A DNA stretch of 64,000 nt from Scleromitrula shiraiana (GCA_028455995.1 JABELC010000006.1:1798001-1862000); one strand, 5' to 3'; numbered from the stretch's first letter, positions 50,301 through 64,000 are shown. Program-made: numbers and translations. Notes: generated by a model not told the origin, from the sequence alone.

Positions 50301-51542
50301 AATTAAATTTTTATATAAAAAATAAAAGCAGTTAATTAAAATATATTTACTTAAATTTAATAATAACCTAATATTATTAAAAGATTTAATAATTATAATA
50401 AATTAAAAATTTTAATACAAAAATATAAAACAAATTAAAAATATCAATATTAATATATATAAAATATACGGTAAACTTTAAAAAAATATAATATTAAAAA
50501 AACAATACATTACATAACACATTTATAATATCTATATCATAATTTATTACTAACTTAAAACTTTATTCAATTTAATATAAACTATATAAAATATTGAATT
50601 AAACAATGAAAATATAAAAACATTTAATAAACATATATAATAATAAAAAAAAAACCTTATAAAAAGATTTTGATTTATATTATTTAATTTTGATACTTTT
50701 TATATATATATATTTGTTAATATTTTATATATTAATAATTTTAATCTATTATTCTAAATCAAATATATTATTATATTAATAAATAAAAATAGAAATGCAA
50801 ATATTATATATTAGTTTTTAATCAAATACAAATACATTATTTAAACTATATTAATATTAGAATTTTATATAATAGTTTTCGATTTTAATATAATAATTAT
50901 TATTAAAAATATAATTAATAAAACTTTTGATAATTATATTTTATTATTAATTATTTATATTAATTTATATTTTTTATTTTAATTATTGATTAAATTTAGA
51001 ATAATAATTAAAAAATGATTTATAATCGATATTATAACATTATATTAACTATATAAATATAAAAAGATTACAAAAATATAATAAATTAATAACAATAATA
51101 ATCTAGTAAATATAATAATAAAAATAAAACTTTATTTAATATTAAAAAAATTTATCGATATAAACAAAATATTAATAAAAATCAACAAATAAATTGAATA
51201 TAAAAAAAATTTTTGATTTTTTTTTATTCATTTTTTAAAAAATAACTAAATAATAATTAACATTATTTATTTAATTATATATAATTATTATAAAATAAAA
51301 TAATAAAATATATAATATAAAAAACAATAATAATATAAAACAACAATAATATACAATTTAAATAATATTTATCCCAATTCGACTTTAAAAATATTATATT
51401 ATATATAAATAAATTATAAAAATTTCAAAATAATGAAAAACTAGAAAAAGTTTATTTTATTTTTATCTTATATAAATAATTTATAGTTTTTATAAAATCA
51501 ATTTATTATATATATAATATCAGATTTTTAAAAAGTTGCTAA

Positions 51543-51703
51543 TATCTATATAATTAAATATATGACTTTATATTACATATTTATTAAAAAAATATATATT
51601 CTCAATGGTATATAATATCCTTTTTGAACTTCTTAAACAAATAATACAATATAGAATAATACCCATAATTATATAATTTCATACCCCCGGAGTCATATAA
51701 ATA
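51543..51703 (+). repeat. 3' LTR of copia 1 copy 2
   Basis: The inner end is heavily AT-degraded (TATCTATATAATTAAATATAT at its start, ancestral bases lost). The outer end retains ACCCCCGGAGTCATA. Confidence 0.9.
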
Positions 51704-53145
51704 GATAATATGATTATTGTTATGATATAGATCATATAGTAATATATGACAGCACGTGACTATAGTCGTATATATATACGATTTGTAAATTTATATTATA
51801 GATAAATTAATAATAATAAAAACTATATTAATAAAATGTAATATTATATTATATTAATTATTTATAATAAAACTATATTAATTAATATTATATAGATCAA
51901 ATATTTTATAAATATTAAAGCGATATTATAATAATAAAATATTTTTGAAAAGATTGAATTTGAATTTGAAATATTAATAAAGCGTTTTAATTGAAAATGA
52001 TATATAATATTAAGATAAAATATATAAATGTTAAAACGGTATTATAAATTTTTACATTTATTATGTATGTTTTTAGTTTGATTTTGTTAAATTTAATTTT
52101 TTAATTCTTTAATCTTTATGATTTTAAATTGACTTTTAATGACTTCTATATTATTCTTAAATTACTTTTAATGATGATAAGAGCTTTGTTTTTTATTTCT
52201 TTTTTTATATTTATTATATTTTTGGATTTATAGAAATTATATTAAAAACTTTGATTTTATTTGAAGATATTATTATCTTTAAATTAATAAAATCTTTAAA
52301 TATTTATAATACCTTTAATATTCTTCAAAAACAAATAAGTTTTTATTATTTTATAAAAGCTTATTTTTCTTTTCTTTTTTTTAGATAATAATAAAGAACT
52401 AATTCTTTTTATTAAAATATGATATTCTTTCTTAATTATTTATAAAAACAACTTTATTTAATTTCTTTTTTTAAATAAATATAATACAAAAAAATCCTTT
52501 TTTTGAAATTATTTTTTCTAATTAAGATTTTGAAAAACATAACGAGTTTGATGAAATATTCGAAGATAAGTTTAATTTTAAAGATAATTTTAAAAACAAA
52601 ATTCTTTTATTATATATTTAATATAAGATTTTGAAATATATTTATTATTATACTTTTAATAATAATATTTTATAAATATTCAAAAGCGATTTTATAAATT
52701 AAATTCTAAAATATCTTATTATAATTTAAAAAAAGAATTTCTTTACTTGATGATTTTTTAAATGATTTTTATAAAAATTTAGTATTAATATTGTTTTTGA
52801 TTTTGATATTAATATTAGTTTCATTATTATATTTACTTTTCAGAATTTGTTTAAATGGATTTTAAAAATCATCAAGATAGTAATTTATAATATATAATTT
52901 AATATATAATCAAATGCTTTTATTATATTAATTAAAAAAATCCAATGATTTAAAAAAGAAAGATAGAGAAAGCTCTATTGTTAATCTAAATGAAAATTAT
53001 AAATAAATAAAAAAAGTTAAAAATAAAGACAAAAAAAATAAAAAAGACAAATAAACAAAACAAGCAATATTTAAAAAACTATTCAAAGATTTAAAAGAAT
53101 TATTTGATTTTATAAAATCTAAATTTAAATCAATATTTATTAAAA

Positions 53146-53690
<545 letters not shown>

Positions 53691-54379
53691 TATTATTTTA
53701 TATAGTTTTTATATTATTATAAATAATAACTATAATAAGTTTATTATAAAATTCAATAATTTAATTGTTTTATATATTTATATTATTGAAATGAATCAAA
53801 ATTCAAGATTTGTTTATAAATCAAATATTATAATAAATATAAATTTATTAATATAATAATTGATTTTGATATTGTAAAATAATTAATAATTAATTATAAA
53901 TAATTTTCAATATTATAAAAATTTATTTGAATCGATAGAATGATTTTAGATTTATTTATAAATTTGAGATTTGATTGTAATAATATTTTTTTTTAAATTA
54001 TTTTAATTATTAGTTTAATCAATATAATTAATATTTATATTATTAATATTAATACTTTATTCTTTTCAAATTCCATAAATGTAAATTATATTCAAATTTT
54101 ATTCGATAATATTAAAAGTGAAATTTTATATATTCATGGTAAAATATAAAAAATTATTAAATGTTATAAATATGCATTTATTGATTAATTAATCTTTTTT
54201 TAAGACTTTTAATAATTTACTATTAAATTATCAAATATAAATAAAGAATCTTATTCATTTAAAATTAAATTATACTATGTTTATAAATAAATACAATATT
54301 TATTTCTTAAAAGATTATATAATCTATTTAATTATCTTAATTAAAAAGATAAATTCAATCATAAATAATCAGAATAATT

Positions 54380-54960
54380 CATAAAATATTATAAAGAATA
54401 CTAATTCTATATTAAAAAACTTAAAAAATTCAAATTCAAATTTTATAATAATATTGAATTTAATTTTATTATCATAATTAATATAATATATATTAATAAT
54501 AATTCTATATTATATATTATTAATAAAAGAACTCGATTCCATATTATATATTTTATTAAAAAAATTTTAATAATAATAATATAGAATATATTTTATTTTA
54601 TATAAATTAACATTTATAATAACTTTCTTAAATTAATTATTTATAATCAAAGAATTCATTGTATAAAAAAAGACTTTATTAATAATATTTATATAATTAT
54701 AATTAAAACTAAATATATATTTATTAAAGCACATTATTCTATTAGAATAATCGAATATTATCATAAAGTAATTCGATAAGCATATATAATCATTATTAAA
54801 AAACTCAAAGACATTAAAAAAATCAATAAAAATATAAAATTACAAATAACTATTAAAACTATTAATAATATCATTAATCTAAATAATCTTATTTTTATTT
54901 TTTTAGTATTCGGTGTATTTTCTTATTTAATATCTTTCAATTTTTCTACTTTATCCATTT
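54380..54960 (+). pseudogene. copia-C copy B integrase remnant
   Basis: Translation shows copia integrase blocks: an EFNFIIIINIIYI start, then KAHYSIRIIEYYHKVIR (the conserved AHNS..VERYH-type segment) and LVFGVF. Several stops. It ends where the gypsy element interrupts at 55312. Confidence 0.75.
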
Positions 54961-55311
54961 TATAGCATACTGTTATAATTAATAAACTAATGGATAAAGT
55001 ATAAAAAAAAACATTTTAAAAAAACAATAATAAATATTCTATATTAATATAATAAATTATTTATACTTTATTTATATAATTTTAAATTTAAATCCTTAAT
55101 TTTTGTTTATTAAAAAAAAGCATCTAGAACAAATTATATAAATTCATCAAAATAAAAGATTAAATATATATAATCAAAATAAACAATCTTAATAAAGAAT
55201 TCAAAAGCATTTTAATAAAACTATATAAAAAAAAGCTCGAAATATTTAATAAACTATTTAACAATATAATCAATTTTTTATCAATAAAAAATCTTACTCT
55301 AAATTTAATTA

Positions 55312-55441
55312 TGTCAAGGTAGTAAAGTTGTTGATTCATAAGGAACTAAGTCTAAGCTGGCTAAAGAAGGCCGACTATATAGAAGTAGTTTCGGCCTTGT
55401 GGCCTAAGGCTATATTTGTATAGAACTTTAGAACTGTAACA
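55312..55441 (-). repeat. 3' LTR of gypsy copy 2
   Basis: 130 bp beginning TGTCAAGG and ending TGTAACA on the plus strand. The outer left end is GC-preserved and the inner right end is mildly mutated. Confidence 0.92.
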
Positions 55442-55530
55442 GTTACCACCTTTAAACTGCGTATCTTGGCTAATTAGAGGCGGGTAAACAAAACGGCGGT
55501 GCTTTAAAAACTAGGCTAAAATAAAATAAT
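55442..55530 (-). other. GC-preserved segment next to the gypsy copy 2 3' LTR
   Basis: A stretch with GGCGGGTAAAC, AACGGCGGTG and TACCACC motifs, far richer in GC than anything nearby. It aligns (reversed) with the AT-rich sequence just left of 29881 in copy 1, where C and G have become T and A. It includes the polypurine-tract position, read on the minus strand as AAAGGTGGTAAC before the LTR. Confidence 0.75.
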
Positions 55531-56559
55531 TCTTATATAAAAAAAAGAAATTAGATAAAAATAAACATTAGTATTGTTTTTATAATAATATTATATTGTT
55601 ATTATATGCTTTTATATGCCTCTATACGCTTTTCTATATTTCTATATATTTTCACATGCCTTTATACGCTTTAACTCAATTTAATACAATTCAATTCAAT
55701 ATAATTTATATACTATATTTTACTATAAAACTCTATTTATAAAATAGATGTTTTTAGTGTTTTTTGATTATATTTATTAGGTGGGGGAAATCATATTTTA
55801 TATTTAATTTTATATAATGCTTATATTAACCTAAAGCTAAACTATTTATTAAATATAAATTTTTATAATAATCTAAAATTAAATAGTTGTATATATTCTT
55901 TATTTTAATTTTTAAAGATTTTTATTTTATAAACTAAGTTGGTCTATATTTCGATATATTTTTAGGTTATTTATAAAAATTGTATAATTAGCTTTTATAT
56001 TTTTGTATATAGTTTTTTTAAATAGATATTGAATTATAATTTTTTTATTGAATTTTAAAAAAGTATGCCCTATTTTTTAATTTTTTAATATTTAATATTT
56101 TTTTAAATTTCTATTTAATATAATCATTTATTATATTATTTTTTTTTAAAAAAATATTATCGTCTTTATATCTAAAATTAAAAAATTTATTAATGATAAA
56201 TTACCTCAAAAAAAAGTTTATCGGGATTAGTATAAAAAATAATATATAAAAAACTGGAAATATTCAGAACTTTTTTGGCAGCTTTAATCGATATATATTA
56301 GAGTAAACTACTAATATCTTATATAAACAGTGTTTATTATTAAATTTAATTATTAAATAAATAATCCAAATATTCTTTATATTTAAAAAAACTATATCCT
56401 TTATTTTATATTTTGGATAATCAATTTTCTAATAATTAATATATTTAAACTAAGTTTTATATATTAATATTAAAAATTTCTATAAAAAATCAATAATCTT
56501 TTAAAAATATATTATTAATATATTTACAAATAAATATTCTTTTTTTTATATTATAGATA

Positions 56560-57010
56560 TTGATTATAAAAAAGAAAAAGGCTTTATCTCTAATTTAGGA
56601 TTAAATCTATAATTTGTAAAAAATAGTAATATTAAAATTAATTTAGATATAGCGTTATTCAAAATAAATTTAACTAATAATAACTAATCGATCTAATTAT
56701 TTTGCAAAAAAGCAATAAAATTATACAAATACATTTCTATTATCTAATTTAAATTTTTTAATTGATTATTTATTTATAGATAGAATATAGAATTAGATAA
56801 TAAAATTATATTTAATTGTTTATATAATTATTTCCAAAACATTAATATAAATTAAATTCTTTAATTATTTATTATAATATTGGGGATATTATGCAGATTT
56901 TAAACCTAAAAAACAAAAGCATTCATTAAATTTGCAATATTTAAAAAGATGATAAGGATAAAATAATATATTTTGATTAAATAATCGATAATTATTAAGA
57001 TATATTTATA
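56560..57010 (-). pseudogene. gypsy copy 2 integrase remnant
   Basis: Read on the minus strand, this segment aligns with the integrase core at 28390-28800 of copy 1, including the segments around an MNAFVF/IHAFIL-type block. Stops throughout. Confidence 0.65.
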
Positions 57011-58670
57011 CAATACACTATAATGTTAATATTTTAATAGAGATATAATATAATTAATAATGATATTTGATTAAATATGATAAAGTATTTTTAAAGAATA
57101 TAATAAACTTTAAAAAATTAAATATAAAGTTTTTAAATATAAATAGATATAATAATTCTTTATAAAATATATAATATTTTATATTAAATTTTTTTAAATA
57201 TATGAATATTAAACTATTTCGATATATTTTATATAATTTGGGTGGTTTATTAATAAAATGAAATAGTTATAATAAAAAATTTGTATTATCATTTTTTTAT
57301 TTGAAGGGATAAATAATTGTTTTTTATAATAAATCCTTTTTTTTTGTATAAAACAAATTATAAATAGGATTAATTGTAGATGTTTAAATAATTTTTAAAG
57401 TTATATTTGTAATTTTTTTAATTGAATTATTTGAATTATATATATAATGATATTTAATTGTTTATATATTTTATTAATAATTATATTGATTAAAGTTTCG
57501 ATATTTAAGATAAACTTTTTAAGATAATTTTTAATCATATTTAGATTAGATAAGTTTAAAATGTGTGGGTTTATTTTATTAGATTATAGTAGAATTTATT
57601 AATATTAATTTATATAGTCGTTGTTTATATCTCCAGAAATTAGCTTTTTTTTAGGGGGTTGGTTTAATATATTTAGTCTAGTTGTTTTTGTACTGGATTG
57701 GTAATGAATATAGAAATTGAATTTATTCAAAAATTTAGCTTATTATGTTTAATAAATATTAAATTATTTTATAATTATAAAATATTAAAGATTTTTATAA
57801 TTTAATAAAATATTGAAATTATTTATTTTCTTTAATTTTAGCCTTTATTTTTTAAATACTTTTATTATAATTAATAATTTTTTATTATAAATATCGTAAT
57901 TATATTTTTATAGAGAATACTTAAATAAAAAATAGACTATTAGATATTATTCACTATTAAATTGCTTTTGTAATAATATGCCTTCAAAAGTCTAATTAGA
58001 AATATTAGTCTTTATAATTATTTTAAAATCTAGATTATAATATTTAAATATTAAAGTAAAAATAAATAATGTTTTTAGCTTTTTAAATATTTTTTAGTAA
58101 ATTAAGGATTAATGTTAAAGGATATTCTTTTATAATAGATTTATTAATAGATTTATTATTTTAGAATATTCTTTAATAAACTACCAATAGAAATTTATAA
58201 ATTTAAAAAAGCTTTATAATTTCTTTAATCAAATTAAAGTTTTTTAATCAATAATAATTTTAATTTTATTTGAATTTATAAAGATTTTATTATTAAATAT
58301 AATTAACTCTAAATATTTTGTTTTTATTATATTAAACTTATATTTATCGATATTAAGGTAAAAGCTTATTTTGCAAAATCTTTTTAGGATTTTTTATATA
58401 TAGTTTTTATAATTGTATTTGTTTATAAAAAAGATTAGAATATTGTTAAAATAGATGAAAATAATAATATTAAAAAAGTTGAAAAAAAAATTATTAATAA
58501 AGGTTTAAAAATAAATTGAAGTATTGTATAAATTAAAAAGAATAATTATATATTTATATAATTTATATTGAATAATAAATACAATTTTTTATTTATCCTT
58601 TTTTTTTCAAATAAACTTTATTAAAAATTATAAATATATTAAACTTTATAAAGACTTTTGTTTTATTCAA

Positions 58671-59102
58671 TCATTTAAATATATTCTTTATTAAAGGGAT
58701 TAGGAAGTGATTTTTGATTATACTTTTATTAAAATTATAATAATTAATATATATTTGTATATTTTTTTCAAGTTTTTTCACTAAAAATATTAATATTGCT
58801 ATAAATAATATAAATTTTTTAATAAATCTTTTTTTTATATTGTTATTAATATATTTATAAATAACTTTATGTTCTTTAACTATAAAAAGATAATTTTTAT
58901 TATAAAAAAATTCAAAGCCAAATTTTAAATTAATATTAATATCTATAACAATATATTTAAATAAAGCATTTATTAACTTTTTAAAAAAAATATTAACAAG
59001 ATCCCGATATTTTAATAATAATTTAAATAAAATATATATTTTATTATAATTCAATTTATTTTTTATATATTTATTAATATTTTTATTTAAAACTTTATTC
59101 AA
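58671..59102 (-). pseudogene. gypsy copy 2 reverse transcriptase N-terminal part, still open for 143 codons
   Basis: Fragment of the Ty3/gypsy pol. It shows the family order: a substrate-entry KFGFEFFYN segment, then a long helical linker, then FVKKLEKNIQIYINYYNFNK (the block that normally reads close to VKKKDGSLRLCVDYRALN) and a HFLIPLI block. Basic and aromatic substitutions follow the A+T drift (many Ile, Lys, Asn, Phe). No start or end signal of a gene is present; it is a part of a dead polyprotein. Confidence 0.8.
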
Positions 59103-62034
59103 ATCAAAGATTTGAAAATAATTATTTAAAAATTTATATAATCTAAAATCTAATTAAACTTTAATATTTTTATAAAAAATAATGCTTTTTAAAACATTTT
59201 GATATAGATTTATAATAATAACTCCCCAATTTATATAAACGTTATTTAACAAATGATTTAATATAGATTATTCTATTCAAACGTTTTTTTATCAATAATA
59301 AAACGATATTAAGGGAATTAATAAAATATATATTTTAATCGACTTATCAAAAATAATCATTTTTTTAAAAACAAAGATGATAAGTAGTTTGTTTACAATA
59401 TCTTGTAAAGAATAAAATATTATTATATATTACTAATTAACTATAATTTTGATAAACTTAGGCTATAATAAACAAATTGTAAACCTATTTTTATTAGGAT
59501 TCTTTATAATATTAATTCTAAAGGCTAAATTATTGTCTTCATTTTTACTATTCAAACTTTTATTATTTGAAATCTTATTATCTAAGCCTAAATTCTTAAA
59601 TATATTATTTTTTATTTTCGATGGTGGACGAAAAAAATCTTTATTTATAATATTTTTTATTATAAATACAAATTTGATTATAATCATTTTAATATTAAAA
59701 ATTATATTAATTTTATATAAATAAAATAAAATTATTGGGATTTAAAGAAAAAGGATTGGAGCTTTTTTCAAAACCTTTAATATATATAATAGCAAAATAA
59801 AAAATAAATAATATTATAAATATAAAGAAAAATTGAATATTAGACTATTATCAGTATAATATATATATGGATTATATAATCGTAATTATAGTATACCCAA
59901 AATAATATCAATATTAAATCTTATAAAAAAGAATAAAATAAGCTTAAAATAGAGTTTTTTAAATATTTCAATAATAAAATAAATAATAACAACTTAAATT
60001 ATACTTTTAAAAAAAAATTCTTTGCTATCATTTAGCAAAAGATATTAAAGCTTAAAAAAGTCAAAAATATATTAATTATTACGATATACAATTAAAATAT
60101 TAATAAAAGCTTTTGCAAAATATTTAAAATCAAAAAAAAAAATATAATATATACAATTTTGATTTAATTCTATAAAATTATAAAATAATAAACTAAGTAA
60201 ATTATTTAATAATAAAATATTATATATAAAAAATCTCAAAGTATTTAACTTTAAATCTAAAATATCTTTTAGATTATCTACAAAATAAGTCAATATATTC
60301 GAATTAAATAAAGATCTTTAATATTGATTTATACCAAAAATGCCTTTTTTTTTATTTCCTCGATTTCTCTTAAAATATAGTTTGTAAATAAAATTAATAT
60401 CGTAATAGATAAAATAAGTATTTAATAAAAGCCGGGGGAAGCGGTATTACCTATTTGATAATATCCAAATTAATATTCTTTATGATTTTGCTTAAACCCG
60501 AAATTATTATTTTGATCATAAATAATAATATTAAATATATTATATAAATGCTTTAGATTAGTTTAATTGATTTTATAATCTTTGTTAATAATTTTGATTA
60601 AGCACTCCTTTATATAATAACCATTTTTATTATAATATATATATTTGTTTTTGATATAATGATATAGCCTTTTTTTTTTATACGTTTAATTTAAGAAAGA
60701 TTTATTAAATCATTATAACTTTAATTCATTATTAAAATTTTAAAAGTTTATTTAAAAAAGATTATATTAATAATTTTAAGGTATAGAATAAATTTATTTT
60801 TCTATATAAAAATAAATTTATTTTTTTAAAGCTTATTAAAAAAAACTATTCATTTTTTTAAATCGTTGTTTACTAAAGTAGAGATATTGTTTCGAAGGGA
60901 ATTCTTCAAATTATCGCTAATTTTCTCTTTAAGTAAATCAACTTTAATATTATTGTTATAGTCGAGTTTAATAATGTAAAAGGTGAATTTAGCGTAAAAA
61001 TTTGGTTAAATCAAGTTATTTATAATTAATTTATATAGTTTAGTAGAGGTAGTTTATCGGTTATTCATGATATTGAAGGATATAAAAAGGGTTTTAAATA
61101 TCATAATTATTGTTTATTAAAGTTATTAGGTAAAATTAGTGAGGTATTTATAAATAATTTATTAAATGGATTAAAAAAAAGTAAATATTATATCATCAAA
61201 AAAAAAGATTATATAAAAAATTTTAATTATCTTAAAATAGAAATAGAAAATATTAATAACAAATTTAAAATAAAAGAAATTATAAAAGATTTTTTATATA
61301 ATAAATTTAATATTTTTATCTTTTTTGTTATCAAAAAACTTTTTTAGATCCGGGATTAAAAAAAAGATACTATAAAGATCTAAAACAGATCGAAAAACTA
61401 TATTAAAGCTTTATCAAATTTTAATAAACTTGTTACTTAATTTTTAATTGTTTTTTTATAAAACTATAAATTATTGATTAGCTTTAAAATAAATTATATT
61501 TTAACTATGGAGAATAATAAAAAAAGTATTAAAAAAAAATTGTTTATTATTATTAATAACAACAAGAATTTCAAAAACCTTTTAATAATAAGGCTTTTTA
61601 ACGTTAAAAAACTAAAATACTTTTTCGAAACTATATAGGATAACTATCATTTCTAAAAATTACTTTTTATTAAAGATAATTAACAAATTGTTAATGTTAT
61701 ATAAATTATATATAATGATGATGGCAAAAATAGGGGGATAGAAAAATAGGTTTAATATTTAAATACAAAAAATAAGCTATAAAAAATGGATTATAAAGAC
61801 TATCCATAAATAAATATTCTATAAAATAAAAGGTACGAACAAATAAAGAAAAAATTTTTTTTTAATTTAAAATTATACTTGGTCGTATAAATAAATAAAT
61901 AAATAAAAGGTAGATTTTTGCAATTCTAATATATCAAAAAACATAGAAATTAAATAACTAAAAAAATTAAAATAATCATAAAAATTATATGTTTAAAATA
62001 AAGAAGGTTTTATATAAAAAAAGATAAATTAAAC

Positions 62035-62164
62035 TATTAAGATAATAAAGTTGTTGATTTATAAGGAACTAAGTTTAAGTTGGCTAAAGAAGGCCGACTA
62101 TATAGAAGTGGTTTCGGCCTTATGGCCTGAGGCCACATTTATACAGAACCTTAGAACCGTGACA
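62035..62164 (-). repeat. 5' LTR of gypsy copy 2
   Basis: 130 bp on the minus strand starting TGTCACGG. The outer (right) end is GC-preserved (GGCCTGAGGCC). The inner (left) end is degraded, TATTAAGATAA where the other LTR has TGTCAAGGTAG. Confidence 0.92.
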
Positions 62165-62205
62165 ATTAACAATAAAAATTTCAATAACAATTTAAAAATA
62201 CTATA

Positions 62206-63181
62206 CTCGATTAAATTAAAATTGAAGCACGCGCAAATTACCGAAAAACCCTCAAAATCGATGATTTTATATAAATCACCTCTTGCGCCGACGTAAATAA
62301 ATCAATCAATTATTTATAAAATTATTTGAAATTTTAAACAAAAATTATTTTTATATTGAAGTATTCGCTATTAATATATAAAAGTTAAATAATGATTTTA
62401 AAATTTATAATATTTAATGAAATATAAAGTAAAAATCATATAAAAATACAATATTTTTAACTTGATTTAAATCGAGTAAATTACTATATTAGGAAATGAT
62501 AAAGATATATATGAATATATAAAAAACAGACTTTTATTTGATATAAATATTATATATATTAAAAATATATAAAAAATATAATATAATAAAATTAAAAAGA
62601 GTATATATAATGTTTACAAGCACTAAGCACCACCATAACTTCGATTTTTAAAAATCATTAAAATCATTTCAAATTTTTATATATGATAATTTATATCCTC
62701 ATAATTACTATATTAAGATATTATTTAATATAATTTTGATTTGAATGAATTATTAAGATTTTTAAAGATTTTAACGAGTTAAAAATACCTTTAAAACTTC
62801 GACTTTTCAAGACTATTATATTATATTTTAATATATAATATTTATATTAAATAAAAGTTTTCCTTTTATATATTCATATATATCTTCATTATTTCCTAAT
62901 ATAGTAATTTGCTTGATTTAAATCAACTTAAAATTATAGTATTTTTATATGATTTTTACTTTATATTTAAATAAATATTATAAATTTTAAAATCATTATT
63001 TAGTCTTTAAGTTTTAATAGTATATATTTTAATATAAAAATAATTTATACTCAATATCTTAAATAATTCTATAAATAAATGATCGATTTATTTACATCGG
63101 CGTAAGAGGTGTTTTGTATAAAATCGTCGATTTTGAGGGTTTTCGGCAATTGGCGCGTGCTTCAATTTTAATTTAACCGAG
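62206..63181. mobile_element. complete 976-bp long-TIR element, second intact copy
   Basis: Flanked by TA (62204-62205, 63182-63183), with tips CTCGATTAAATTAAA on the left and its inverted partner ending CCGAG on the right. Same length and interior as 45792-46768. The right tip carries the CAATTGCCGAAAACCC variant found at the left tip of the 45792 copy. It is inserted in copia-C copy B about 40 bp right of the gypsy element. No ORF inside. Confidence 0.9.
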
Positions 63182-63539
63182 TATTAACCAAAAAAAACGT
63201 CTATATATTAAATAAAAAACCTCTTTTTAATCTAACTTCTATTCTAATTTTACGCTCAAAGTTAACGATCGAAATTTCTCACTAAAAGCAAACTTTAAAA
63301 TATAATCAAATATACTTTAATAATAACAATAATAATAATTATATTATTAAAAATATTTTTAATATATATATTATTATAAATCTTTTATTAATCAAAGATC
63401 AATTTCGCTTATTTTATAAAAAAAAAAAATAGTTTATTAAAGAAAAATATATTTAAAATTATTTAAGAAAATGATATACTAGAAAATACTCAAATCTTCT
63501 ATAATAGATTCATTAACTTTATTAAAAATAAAGATATAT

Positions 63540-64000
63540 CAAAAGTATTTAAAAAGTTTAGATTAGTAAGTTAAGGCTATAATAATAAAAATAAAGAAAT
63601 AGTTTTAATAAAATTCTTTATTATTTAATAAATTAATTATAAAACTATATTTTGTTTTGTAGTTTTATAAAATATATATTAATATATTTAATTATATCTT
63701 TATAATATATTATAAATATATATTTAATTAAAATATCTTTAATTCATATATTTTATATCAAATTTTTATTAAAAATAAATTTTAAATTAAATATGATTTT
63801 TAAAATTATATATTTGTTTTATAATATTATAAAATTTAAAAACTATTAATATTTTATATATTATAATTATCATATAAAAGCCTTTAAAATGACCTTCTTT
63901 TTATTTAATAGTTATTTACTCTATATTAATAAAGATAAAAAATTAGGTATAATCGAACTATAAATTAATAATATCTTTATTTTTATTAATAAAGAATTTA
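63540..64000 (+). pseudogene. copia-C copy B reverse transcriptase remnant, runs off the window
   Basis: Stop-interrupted translation reads FRLVS.GYNNKNKEIVL, then a block fitting YHxHHKEK..M (read as YHIKAFKMTFF), then a SYLLYINKD..GIIEL segment where copia reverse transcriptase has its catalytic TDD-type motif. The order fits fungal copia reverse transcriptase. Confidence 0.7.

Larger units (their letters stand above)
43135..51703 (+). mobile_element. Ty1/copia element '1', copy 2, carrying a nested TIR element
   Basis: LTRs of about 161 bp (43135-43295, 51543-51703). Flanks are AATAA (43130-43134) and GATAA (51704-51708), consistent with one target duplication in which a G became A. The interior is collinear with copy 1 throughout apart from the 977-bp TIR element at 45792-46768. 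It sits between two copia-C copies arranged head to head. Confidence 0.9.
55312..62164 (-). mobile_element. Ty3/gypsy LTR retrotransposon, copy 2, inserted in copia-C
   Basis: Reverse-oriented relative of 23406-30010, bounded by 130-bp LTRs (55312-55441 and 62035-62164). The left flank reads AATTA and the right flank ATTAA; they share ATTA, so the duplication is present or shifted by a base. Reverse transcriptase (58671-59102) precedes integrase (about 57010-56560) on the minus strand, as in gypsy. It is less degraded than copy 1, with a 143-codon stretch of reverse transcriptase still open. Confidence 0.9.

Noticed and set aside
59449..59724. 91-codon plus-strand ORF in gypsy copy 2
   Set aside because: Antisense to the element's coding direction and AT-drift composition; the minus-strand reading upstream of the reverse transcriptase is the biologically relevant one but is also broken.

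Overview
The window is nuclear DNA of a filamentous ascomycete. Genes are compact, with short introns (45-186 bp) that carry fungal branch-point-like CTAAC/CTGAC motifs. The protein set is typical of Pezizomycotina. The gene styles and the extremely AT-rich repeat block resemble Helotiales/Leotiomycetes such as the Sclerotiniaceae, but that placement is inference, not shown by the sequence.

The left third (1-22.9 kb) is ordinary gene space. In order it holds: a nucleoporin of the Nup53/Nup35 family (+), an IVY1-like vacuolar protein (-), an acyl-protein thioesterase 1 (+, four exons), a divergent protein kinase with a 32-residue Glu tail (+), a secreted, probably GPI-anchored SGNH/CE3-like esterase (-, three exons), an F-box-like protein (-), a MYND zinc-finger protein (+, three or four exons), an eight-finger C2H2 protein (-), a WDR59/Mtc5-type subunit of the SEA/GATOR2 complex (-, two exons) and Ubc13, the Lys63-ubiquitin E2 (+, four exons). 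Most are housekeeping genes of nuclear transport, vacuole/TORC1 signalling, depalmitoylation and ubiquitin signalling. They are not a cluster with one function. Splice models were built by reading-frame phase and family resemblance.

From about 22.98 kb to the right edge (41 kb) base composition collapses to very high A+T, and no intact gene is visible. The block is a stack of retrotransposons whose copies differ mainly by C-to-T and G-to-A changes, as expected from repeat-induced point mutation (RIP). The nesting can be resolved. (1) A Ty3/gypsy element lies at 23406-30010 with 130-bp LTRs and an ATAGA target duplication. (2) A Ty1/copia element 'C' copy A on the minus strand (about 30503-43118) is interrupted by a truncated TIR element (30871-31660) and by a complete copia element '1' (31901-39566, 160-bp LTRs, CTATT duplication). 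(3) A second copia-1 copy (43135-51703) carries a 977-bp TIR element at 45792-46768. (4) Copia-C copy B on the plus strand runs from about 51709 past the window end. It is interrupted by a second gypsy copy in reverse (55312-62164) and another TIR element (62206-63181), and its reverse transcriptase resumes at about 63.54 kb.

The most unusual points are the long-TIR, TA-inserting element without a coding region (three copies plus a remnant, one with an empty site preserved in a paralogous repeat), the exchange of TIR tip types between its ends, and a consistent gradient in which RIP-type mutations fade toward the outer edges of every element. I found no evidence for a new enzymatic or defence system.
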